Shown: positions 46,341 to 54,887 of the stretch, piece after piece | Layout: every line of letters starts with the position of its first letter | Numbering within the stretch: position 1 is the first letter of the stretch | Assembly: GCA_031213475.1 (NCBI GenBank) | Contig: JARUPZ010000002.1 | Coordinates: forward strand, 17,910,079 to 17,974,078 | Source of the DNA: Nereocystis luetkeana | Taxonomy: Eukaryota > Sar > Phaeophyceae > Laminariales > Laminariaceae | Length of the DNA: 64,000 bases | Direction: 5' to 3' | Notes under the pieces: generated by a model | Told to the model about the DNA's origin: nothing | Seen by the model: only the letters and a program-made list of their open reading frames with translations | Databases searched by the model: none | Position numbers and translations under genes: made by a program

Positions 46341-47223
46341 GCGTTTCTTTTTAGAGACGCTTGCGCGTGACTAAACCAAAGCAAACCTCCCTGGTTCTCC
46401 AAGTAATGAAACGAAGCGGGCAGGTCAGCGTACATACGTATATGGTTCCGACGCCCCAAAGATCCCGCCGTTCAGAGGGGGGGGAGAGTGTTATAATGAT
46501 TGCCCTGGGCTGGGTAATCGAACGATCTTTTACCCCTGTAGCTCAGTAGGTAACGCCTTCACACAGCACAGTCGTGTGTGCAGATGGACTAAATGCGATG
46601 TCTGCAAACATGTTGTTCTGCAATGCGATGCGTCTATATCCATTGGGGGTAGAGAGAGAACCATTTCCCACTGTTTCAAAACGTGGTCGCAGGGTCCGAG
46701 AAGGTTGTTTATCTTGGTCGAGGACCACACGACTATTTGCTTGGACATTTCCCGAGACGTTGTTGGAGAGCCGCACACACCTCCTGCTCCCGTTCGGCAT
46801 ACTGATCCCAGGCTGACCTAGTCTCACCCAGATCTGAGCGCTCCACACCAAATAAATCTGGATATTTGGGTAGCAATCGGCAAGGACCATCAAGCACCCT
46901 AATCGCACCCCAACGGCCCCAGACCTGAGGGGGGTCGACGAAGCAAATCTCATATCTCAACATGCCTCCAACCGTATGGGGGAAGATTTCGCGGTGATCC
47001 ACGCTGCTCGGCTTTTGTTTAGAGATTTGTGTGTGATACTCTATTGCCCCTGGTCTCCGATTTCGGATGGCTTGGCCGCTCTCTTGTCTCCGGGATAAAA
47101 CGGGAGGATAAAATACTTACGAGAACTATGAAGTACACCTTCTTTCTGGTTTATGAACCGACTACATCGCCCTCGCCTCCTCGTTCCGGTTCCACTGTGT
47201 ACGTGCCATGATGCTCGCTGTGC

Positions 47224-47375
47224 TACCGCGAAGTTCAGACAAACAACGTGGCCGGGTACGGGCCGCATGCAACCCAGATCATGTGCAAGCCGACGACAGA
47301 GATCGGCTGTGCACTGGTGACGTGCACGAAAGGCCCGTTGAACTGCGTCTACCTCGTGTGCTAGTACAATCCCAC
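47224..47375 (+). pseudogene. CAP domain exon fragment with in-frame stop
   Basis: The frame reads GYGPHATQIMCKPTTEIGCA and then VYLVC followed by TAG and YNP, ending at a GTGAGT donor. It corresponds to the 154-bp exon of the other copies. The downstream intron is also recognisable (compare 47376-47510 with 3020-3150). No partner exons were found nearby. Confidence 0.8.
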
Positions 47376-47679
47376 GTGAGTACTCGTGCAATGTATGCGC
47401 CCTGGGACATCACGGCGTAACGGATTGATGGCGAGGATTGTCGGGCGAGGTGGGCGGGGTCACGGCCGCACTGAAAACTGCACGTGTCAAGGTCCCGGTC
47501 TAGATACCCCATTAACGCCGTCGTAACACCACCCCAGAGTCATCTGTGCTTTTCGTGTAAAGTAGAGGGCCCGCAATAGAGCCGGTGGACTAGTGCCTGC
47601 TGCCCGCTTAAGGGGCTGGGAAATCGCTCGGCACAGATGGGACTACTGCTGTAACTATCAATAGGCGTGGCAGTGTAAC

Positions 47680-48640
47680 GAACGATGGGATACAAACCCA
47701 TGTATTATTAATAGGTATACAATGGTACCTGGTATACGAAACCATGTATACCGGATGAGTGATGGTATACAAAACCATGAATGCAATGGTATACGAAACC
47801 ATGTATACGTAGTTATGGTATACAGAACCATGTATATTATGATGTACGGAACAATGTATACTTACGATGGTATACAAACTCATGTATACTACCTGGTATG
47901 GTGTACGGACATAAATTCTTATGATGATAAAAAACATTCAAACCATGGAATACAAAACCATGTAACCATGTATTATAAATATTATTATGTATACTATTGT
48001 ATACGGAACCATGTATATATATATATATATATATTGTTTCTCATCCCATTCATTATCTTCGCACATCTTCTTATCTCTCTCCTTCCAACTCGTAACTCAG
48101 ATCCGGGGTCACATAGCAGGCTCTTCTCCCCCCTTCCCGCTACGGTACGTGCCTTCATTTTTATCGCGAGAAGATTTCAGCCTTTTCTTCCCTCGTCGAC
48201 TCGCATCGAATTGTGCCTACCCACGCTGCAACGCGCTCTCAACAGTTGAATCCTTTTTTATTTTTGCAAATAAAGTCAAAGTCCGACCCACCTGGGGCTC
48301 GAACCCAGGACTCAAACAAGTAGAATTCGAGGTTAACCACTTGAACCACCGGGGCGACCGGCTTATATATACAGACTGATGATGTACGAAACCATTCCCT
48401 TCATACCATGACATACAAACCATGTAGTATGTATACTATGGTATACAGAACCATGCATATAATGATAATATAGGAAGGCATGTATTCTATACATACGTAT
48501 AGTTTACGAACCGTGTATGTATACTATGGTATACTGAACCATGTACACGTGATGATGATAAACATAACCATCCATACTACGTATGTATGGTATACAAAAC
48601 CATGATCTCGAGCAATGGTATACAAAACCATCCATACCAA
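47680..48640. repeat. Degenerate satellite of GGTATACAAAACCATG units, split by a SINE
   Basis: About fifteen imperfect copies of GGTATACNAAACCATGTATA spaced roughly 20-45 bp apart, on both sides of the SINE at 48037-48363. Units near the ends are more diverged. Confidence 0.8.
48037..48363 (-). mobile_element. tRNA-derived SINE, copy 2
   Basis: Same length and sequence as 28692-29018, with the same A and B boxes at the minus-strand start. Its 3' tail is a (TA)n stretch (48014-48034) instead of poly(A). A TATATATA stretch also follows the other end, which may be the target duplication. Confidence 0.88.
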
Positions 48641-48646
48641 ACAATG

Positions 48647-48744
48647 ATGGGTTTCCTTTTGTTTCCTTTTGTTTTTTTCTTTCGGGAAAGTTGTGAGTGA
48701 TCCATGTTGAAGATCATGCTGCACATTTGCACATTGTCGGATGG
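48647..48744 (-). repeat. Dispersed repeat, partner of 37641-37729
   Basis: An inverted copy with an 8-base insertion and a longer T/C-rich segment. It adjoins the satellite. Confidence 0.75.
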
Positions 48745-49180
48745 CTAGAGAAATAAATAATAATAATGATGTAATGTCTTCAATGGCATACGATACCGTT
48801 CATACCGAAAAGTGGTGTGTGCCTTTGACAACATTCAAGCTTTGCTCGGCCTTCTACACAGTGTGAGTATATGCGACGATTGCTCGCAAGCTTTGGTACA
48901 CACAAACGGAAGGGAAATCAATGTGCTGAACGACGAGTTCGTCCAAGGGGGTGTGCATGCAGAGTGCGCAACAACAGACGATACGAACCATTTGGTTGAT
49001 CAACCCTTTTTCGAAAAGATTTTTAAAAGAAACTGCATGTCTTGACGGTGGTGTGGTTGCAACAATGACCGTGCAGTATAACGGGCTGGAGTCGCTTGGT
49101 GAACGATACGACGACGACATGACTCCTCGGTCGAAAAAGGCATCATCGACCACACGAGCAAGAACATGCATGCCTGCGAT
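48745..49180. other. Stretch before the interrupted solo LTR, no gene recognised
   Basis: Overlapping frames on both strands (48812-49045 plus, 48854-49171 minus) have no recognisable motif. Confidence 0.35.
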
Positions 49181-49240
49181 TGTTATGATACTGCTTTGTA
49201 TGAGGTTGAAAGCCTGGTAATTACCTGGGTTCTGGCACTG

Positions 49241-49854
49241 TGGTGAGATTGGAGTTTCAGTTGGAATTTGTATGGACAGATTGAGTTAGTAAGGATTGAG
49301 AGTGGAGATGGAAGTTTTCTTGAGAACCGAAAATGCTTGTTTAGGAAGCATTTTGGAGATTTGAATGAGAGAATGTCAGATTTGAATGTGAGAATGCCAG
49401 AATTGAATTTGAGAATGCAAAATATTTGAATTGAAAGAATAAGTGCAGAAATTAGCCAATCAGCAGCAGTGCATAAGGAGATATACGAGAAAGTGAGCTG
49501 AGAATTGAAGATGGGGTACAAGAAAGTAGATAGCTTTGAAGTATGGAGTGTGTTGATAATAGCCTCGAGAGTTGAGAGCGACGCTTTCCGTTGGGATGCA
49601 CGGCACGCTTAGCTGTCGACAATTTGCAATTGGAAGAGCCTGGCCCGAGCAGTTGGAGGCAACAGGACGAGGGAGCGGCACCCAGGCCCCACCTCTGTCA
49701 GTACACGTTTCTCCAAGCCACCAGCTGCAACCTTGGACGATAATACACGAGAAAATACTATCCTTGAATTGAGTCACTGCATTGATACATCGAGCCTATC
49801 AGCACAGAGCATTCTGCTGTTGATCAGAGAGAGAGAAAAGGCTTTCCTTTAAAG
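49241..49854 (+). repeat. 5' LTR of element 2
   Basis: Starts TGGTGAGATTGG and ends TTTCCTTTAAAG. The boundaries are fixed by the CACTG duplication and by the adjacent primer site. The end is not the usual CA. Confidence 0.93.
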
Positions 49855-49872
49855 TGGTGTCGACGGTATCCG
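49855..49872 (+). other. Primer-binding site of element 2
   Basis: TGGTGTCGACGGTATCCG begins directly after the 5' LTR. The leading TGG pairs with the CCA end of a tRNA. The particular tRNA cannot be named from memory. Confidence 0.7.
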
Positions 49873-49904
49873 GACTTTGTATCTCTCCTCGACTCGACCG
49901 GACC

Positions 49905-52900
49905 ATGTCTTCTCCTGTACGTTCATCTGGTGAGCAACAGCGTGGTGTGGTGACACGGGGGGTAGCCCGCACTGCCTCTGTCGGCTCTAGGCCGCGTACT
50001 CGTGCGAGTACACGCGATACCCGTGTAGAACGCAGTCCCACCCAGCTGACGTTGGCCCACCACGTAGAACAGCCCTTGGCTCATGGTGTGGCGGGTACAG
50101 TAGAGATTCCCCCTAAGGGACACGGGAAAAAGCACAGCAGCCGTCGTGCCGCTGGTAGGGGTGTGCGTGTTCCCTCGCCCACTTTTGATCGCAGTGCGCC
50201 CATCATGGTTAGCTCTGAGGCTGCTATACCAACGCCGCCGCCTCTGTTCCTTCCGCCTGCGCCGATTGTACGCCTGCGTCACTCGTCGTATTTAGCTGCC
50301 GCGAAAGATTTCGCTCAGGCGCGAGCGTCTGAGGTGGACCCTGTTGTGGTGGGTCCTGGCGTGCCGTCTGATCACTCAGACGAGGAGGTGGAGTGGTCGG
50401 ATGCTGAGACAGGCCCCACTGCTTCTCTCAAGGAGGAGGAGGAGGTGGAAGAGGAGGAGGAGGAGGGTGTGGTGGTGCCTCCGGCCAAAGGGCGGAAGAG
50501 TGCTGGTTTTGCCGCTGGTCTTGATCTGAAGGGAAAGGGCCCGTCCTCGCCGCCGTCGGATAGCGGTGAAAAAACGGTGAGAGTCGGAACCGAAATCTCA
50601 GACGATTTGACTGCGACGGTTAGGTCCATTATGGACGGGTTGTCGTGGGAACAACAGTGTAGAGTGGTGGGGATTCACCCCACAGCTGCCACTAGGGGAG
50701 TCACTGCTGCGGGTCCGGGTGGTGCGATAGTCCGGGTGGTGGAAGCGCCTCACAGGAGGGTTCCCGTAGTTGACAGACGTATTCGTAAAAAGTCCCTCGT
50801 TTCTCGCCCTACTGCTGTGCCCTCTCTCACCTCTGATGAACTGTTTGCCCGCGCACTGCAAGCAGAAGAAAATGAGGCGGCAGACCGTATAGCAGAGACG
50901 TTGGCTGCAGACGAGAAGCTAGCTTTAGAATTGTCTGAGTCGGACTCGTCTCCCGTGTCTCACACGAGCTCTCCGCGTTCTGTGCATGCTCCTCCGAGTC
51001 CTCTGAACTCACCTGGTGTTTTGCTCCCTGCCAACTCATCCCGCGCTGTGTTTGCTCATGACAATCGTTATGATGTCCTGTCGTACGAGCAGGGGAAGCA
51101 GACTTCGGATCGTATTGTTCTGAAAAATCCGGCCCAGAGGCAACTGTTCGTCGACAGGAGAGACCAGCGATCTGCTGAGCTGGAGAAGTCGGTCCTCGAG
51201 CTGGAACGCACCGTCGAGGCGGTCAGACACAAAACGTATGCCCAGAGGCAGAGCGACCTCGACAAAGCCGCGGAATGTCGTCGCCGCACTGAGGCGGAGG
51301 AGGTGAGAAGGGTCGAACTTTCCACCGCCTTGCATGCTTCGGATCGCGCCCTGGCGGATCACAACATCCGCACCAAAGCCCGGAGAAAGGCCGATCAGGA
51401 GGAGGCGGACAGAGACGCAGTTGAGACCAGAAAGATGGAGGCTGGTCTCAAGGAGAGAGAGTTAGCTCTGAGACGTAAGGTTGAAAAGCACAAAAGGGAT
51501 CTGGAGATGCGGCGTCGCCGCGCGGAACATGGTGGGGCGACGGTATTGTCGTCTACTGCTGCTGCTGCTGCTTCCGCTGCTTCTGCTGCTGCTACTTCCG
51601 CTGGTGCTTCTGCTGCTGCTGCTGCTTCCGTTGCTTCTGCTGCTGCACCTACTGCCACTGCTTCTGTTGCTGCCCCTGCTTCTGCTACTGCTCCTGCTCC
51701 GACTACTGCGGTACTAACGGCAGTCGGGAAGGACGACCTGCAGACGGCGGTGCGACTCGTACACATACAACGGGAACTTAAGGCGAGGTTCCCGGAGCTG
51801 GACTGCGAGGAAAGGCTGCAATTGGCAGAGTCCTCGCTGAGGGCACAGCTGGCTGCTGCACCGACGACTGGTCCCACGCAGGTACTAGCCCCTGCTTTTA
51901 ATTCGGTGCCCGCGCCTATTCAGGCACCTATGCCTGTCTTTGCCCCGGCTCCAGGAGGGATGGGTGGGCCGGCGGTTCCAGAAAACCGAGTAGGCAATTT
52001 CATGGGTGGGCAGGGTATGCACCCTGGAGGGATTTCTGGTCGCCCGCAGGGACACCACGGTCCGGGACTGCACGATCAGCGGGGAAATTTTGGCCGGTCG
52101 CATGGACACCATAGCCACCGGGGACAGCCTAGTTCTAGGGGAGGGGGACGACAACACCCCAATAAGAGGTATGACGGGGAAGAAGGGATGAGACTTTCCA
52201 GTGATGATGAAGAGGTTGTTTGGGTAGAGCAGTCGCGTAGGGCCACTTCATCGCTTCTTACTGCCCCTGCGTCGAATCAGGCTGTAGCTGCGCCTGCTAT
52301 TCCTCTTGTCGCCCCTGTAGCCGCGCCTGCTGTGCCTATAGCTCCTCCTGCTGTTGCCCCTGCAGTAGCTGTACCTGCTGTTGCTCCTGCAGTAGCTGTA
52401 ACCGCTGTTGCTCCGGTCGTGCAACCAGTACCCAATCCTTTGATTGATGATGTTCCGAGTCCTCGCCGCAGAGCCGAGATTGGTCGCTTGTATGCCCGGT
52501 TTGATACTAGGGTTTTGATGCCGGTACCATTAATTCCATTCACACATGATCACAATGGTACTGATTTAGTGCATTTCACCACTGCGATCAATGACGCCGT
52601 CATCAGCCTGCGTGTTGCCTGTGAAGACTCGCACCCTGTTTTGTGGACCCCGGGTTGGGAAATGTGCTTACAGCGGCATATCCTGCGTTCTATCCGAACT
52701 AATGCTCCTCAGGTGTCGGACGTTCGGTCGCTAGTCACGCAAGCTTTTAAGGACGGAATCAGACTTCAAAAGGAAGGTCAGATTGGTCCAGATGTCTTGC
52801 AGTATATCGTTCGAACGTTGTGCCGTGGACTTAGCAAGTCTACCCCTGCAGCTGTGATGCAAGCGTTGCAGAATTTGGTAGTACCGGCGGGTACACCATT

Positions 52901-53582
52901 CAGTAAGTATGTGACTGAGTTGAAGTTGCTACTTGCCAACGTTCGCAGTGTAGGTCATGTTGCGCCTGAAGACGGTACACTTCAGATTGCAATTAAAACG
53001 GGCGTAGATGACCAGTTTGCTGTGTTGGGAGCGCAGATATTTTCTGGTCGTAATATGACTGCCGTACCGTATAGCAGTGTAGACGGTTTAATGGGTGCTT
53101 TGGAGGATTTGTCCTTGAACCAGACAATGGCAACTGCGTCGGCAAGGATGACTGGCGGAATGACCACCCGTTCGAAATCCTACAACCAAGCATTCCGTAG
53201 CAGGCAGTTTGGGGGAGTTATGAAAGTCGAGGTTGATCCTTTTGAGGATGAGGCAGAAGAGATTGGTCAGGTGCATGCGGTCCTGCAAGAACGTGGCGGT
53301 TTTGGTCGTAATAACAAAGATCCACCTTTTTACGTCCAATTTGACACCAGAGAAAATCGTGATGCTGCCCGCAGATCATATGGGCCACGATGTATGAATT
53401 GCGGTCATGAAAACCACTTTGCGCGAGAATGCCCAGAGAAGTTTTTGAATAGATCGAATCTGATTCACCCTGCCGTTGGTGATGGCACGCCCCAAGAAGC
53501 CGAAGCACGCTGGCGCCGATGGCAAAAGCGATTGTGTCAATGGGCTCTTGCGCGCGCACAAAGAAATGCTAAATCATCCTGA
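49905..53582 (+). CDS. gag: Element 2 Gag polyprotein, 1225 aa
   Basis: Gag forms the virus-like particle and packages the element RNA. I use the ATG at 49905; the frame is open upstream, but only from a GTG at the LTR edge. Residues about 410-545 are a long charged coiled coil. Residues 549-605 are an Ala-rich tract coded by GCT runs. About 680-750 is Gly/His/Arg-rich. About 850-1085 is the capsid-like part with LWTPGWEMCLQRHI and LVVPAGTPFSKYVTEL. The zinc knuckle CMNCGHENHFAREC is near residue 1162. It is large for a Ty3/gypsy Gag. It ends in TGA at 53580-53582; the next frame continues in the same phase with no other stop. Element 1 has a homologous, broken Gag. Confidence 0.92.
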   Translation: MSSPVRSSGEQQRGVVTRGVARTASVGSRPRTRASTRDTRVERSPTQLTLAHHVEQPLAHGVAGTVEIPPKGHGKKHSSRRAAGRGVRVPSPTFDRSAPIMVSSEAAIPTPPPLFLPPAPIVRLRHSSYLAAAKDFAQARASEVDPVVVGPGVPSDHSDEEVEWSDAETGPTASLKEEEEVEEEEEEGVVVPPAKGRKSAGFAAGLDLKGKGPSSPPSDSGEKTVRVGTEISDDLTATVRSIMDGLSWEQQCRVVGIHPTAATRGVTAAGPGGAIVRVVEAPHRRVPVVDRRIRKKSLVSRPTAVPSLTSDELFARALQAEENEAADRIAETLAADEKLALELSESDSSPVSHTSSPRSVHAPPSPLNSPGVLLPANSSRAVFAHDNRYDVLSYEQGKQTSDRIVLKNPAQRQLFVDRRDQRSAELEKSVLELERTVEAVRHKTYAQRQSDLDKAAECRRRTEAEEVRRVELSTALHASDRALADHNIRTKARRKADQEEADRDAVETRKMEAGLKERELALRRKVEKHKRDLEMRRRRAEHGGATVLSSTAAAAASAASAAATSAGASAAAAASVASAAAPTATASVAAPASATAPAPTTAVLTAVGKDDLQTAVRLVHIQRELKARFPELDCEERLQLAESSLRAQLAAAPTTGPTQVLAPAFNSVPAPIQAPMPVFAPAPGGMGGPAVPENRVGNFMGGQGMHPGGISGRPQGHHGPGLHDQRGNFGRSHGHHSHRGQPSSRGGGRQHPNKRYDGEEGMRLSSDDEEVVWVEQSRRATSSLLTAPASNQAVAAPAIPLVAPVAAPAVPIAPPAVAPAVAVPAVAPAVAVTAVAPVVQPVPNPLIDDVPSPRRRAEIGRLYARFDTRVLMPVPLIPFTHDHNGTDLVHFTTAINDAVISLRVACEDSHPVLWTPGWEMCLQRHILRSIRTNAPQVSDVRSLVTQAFKDGIRLQKEGQIGPDVLQYIVRTLCRGLSKSTPAAVMQALQNLVVPAGTPFSKYVTELKLLLANVRSVGHVAPEDGTLQIAIKTGVDDQFAVLGAQIFSGRNMTAVPYSSVDGLMGALEDLSLNQTMATASARMTGGMTTRSKSYNQAFRSRQFGGVMKVEVDPFEDEAEEIGQVHAVLQERGGFGRNNKDPPFYVQFDTRENRDAARRSYGPRCMNCGHENHFARECPEKFLNRSNLIHPAVGDGTPQEAEARWRRWQKRLCQWALARAQRNAKSS

Positions 53583-54887
53583 AAATGCAACGGTAGGTTG
53601 GCCTCCTTTCCGGTAGCACTACGGCTGTCGTCTCTCCCATCGCGCACCCCTTCAGGTGGCGCAGATAAGGATAAGGTCGTTCGAGGGGGAAGACCCGCGA
53701 CAACTATAAGAAATACGGTCGAATCTGTTTTGCGCGGAGCAGGTCAAGACCAAGAGGCAGGATGCAATCTGCCTAAGAACGGTAAGAGGGGCGGTAATGA
53801 AATCTGTCGCCTTCCAGGTAGTGATGGAAGTAATTACCCTGAAACACCGTTGAGCGCTCAAGTGTTACCACCTCTTTGCACACGTCTCGTCGTTAGTAGT
53901 AATTCGATGAGATCTGACCGTCCGAACCGTGTTGATATTCGGACTAGGCCCCCGGTTAAAACGCGAGTTCGAAGCGGTGAAGTTAAGCCGAGTGTAGCAG
54001 TGAGTGGTTATACTAAGAACAAGTCAATATCCACAACTGTAGGGGAACGAAGCGCACCCCCTTCGGCTGATCAACCGAAGTTTTTGACCTCCCCTGTACA
54101 GAATACGAGCGCCCGGGGAAGTCTAGGAAGGGGATTAAGGAAGCGTGAGAAAGTTTGGTGTTACCCCGGCAAAGGTACGCCCAGTGCTCCTCGCATAACC
54201 CCGCCGACAACTACCCGGAGTAGATATGTTGGTATGGATGATAGTTTTGACCTAGGAATACGTGAAAAGAATGGTCGTTTTCCTAAGGTGCATGGTTTGA
54301 GTAGTATAGAAGAAAAACGACATGAGTTAAAACCGAAGTTGAAGGATACCGGTGAGGTTAATGCATCTAACCAGAACCCTGTTGTTTTAAAAGCTGGAGG
54401 GCAGCCAGCTAAGGGTAGTTTTATGGAGTGTAACAGCGGTGATTTTTCTGGTCCCGAAATAGTCAATGACAATATTCACGCACTTGAACCCTCAGCGAGG
54501 AAGAGTTCTTATGTACCTACTCCTGTTTTTCCCCCTGCCAGCGTGTTACTACAACCCGGGGAACGTGCCGATTATTTGTCGGAGTTTACGAGAGCGGTTG
54601 GTGGTGATGTTATGCTGAATAGATGGGACCATACGGCTGGAGCACAGCTGTTTGCGGGTACCAAGGCACTAAGGACTCAAGCAGTCAAAGCATTGTTGGA
54701 TACGGGGAGCCCAGCATCCTTCATTCAGGAGAAGGTATGGCTGAGAATGCTTGCTTGTGGATCTGCTTCTAAAGACGCCTTGAAAAAGGTCGAAAGGAAA
54801 ACTTGGGGAGGTTTTCATGGAGTACCACTAGTAACCTCGTACCAGGTACGATTGAATATTTATTTGGGGAACAGTGAAAAAAATTGA
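53583..54887 (+). CDS. pol: Element 2 linker and aspartic protease, N-terminal part
   Basis: It is in the same frame as Gag after the single TGA, so readthrough would give a Gag-Pro fusion. The first 350 residues are a basic, low-complexity linker with no recognised domain. This is where element 1 carries its NADAR domain. The retropepsin motif LLDTGSPASF is near 54690-54720, followed by TWGGFHGVPLVTSYQVRLNI. The frame ends in TGA at 54885-54887, just after an A7 run (54877-54883). The rest of the protease, with LLGRDSW, is in the next frame. In element 1 both halves share one frame, so the break here looks like an indel in the homopolymer. Confidence 0.85.
   Translation, partial: KCNGRLASFPVALRLSSLPSRTPSGGADKDKVVRGGRPATTIRNTVESVLRGAGQDQEAGCNLPKNGKRGGNEICRLPGSDGSNYPETPLSAQVLPPLCTRLVVSSNSMRSDRPNRVDIRTRPPVKTRVRSGEVKPSVAVSGYTKNKSISTTVGERSAPPSADQPKFLTSPVQNTSARGSLGRGLRKREKVWCYPGKGTPSAPRITPPTTTRSRYVGMDDSFDLGIREKNGRFPKVHGLSSIEEKRHELKPKLKDTGEVNASNQNPVVLKAGGQPAKGSFMECNSGDFSGPEIVNDNIHALEPSARKSSYVPTPVFPPASVLLQPGERADYLSEFTRAVGGDVMLNRWDHTAGAQLFAGTKALRTQAVKALLDTGSPASFIQEKVWLRMLACGSASKDALKKVERKTWGGFHGVPLVTSYQVRLNIYLGNSEKN

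Noticed and set aside
49854..49904. Gag start at the GTG on the LTR edge
   Set aside because: It overlaps the primer-binding site. The first ATG at 49905 in the same frame is a normal eukaryotic start with A-rich context after the leader.
54874..54887. Programmed frameshift between protease and polymerase
   Set aside because: The shift would fall inside the protease domain, and the homologous element 1 reads through this point in one frame.
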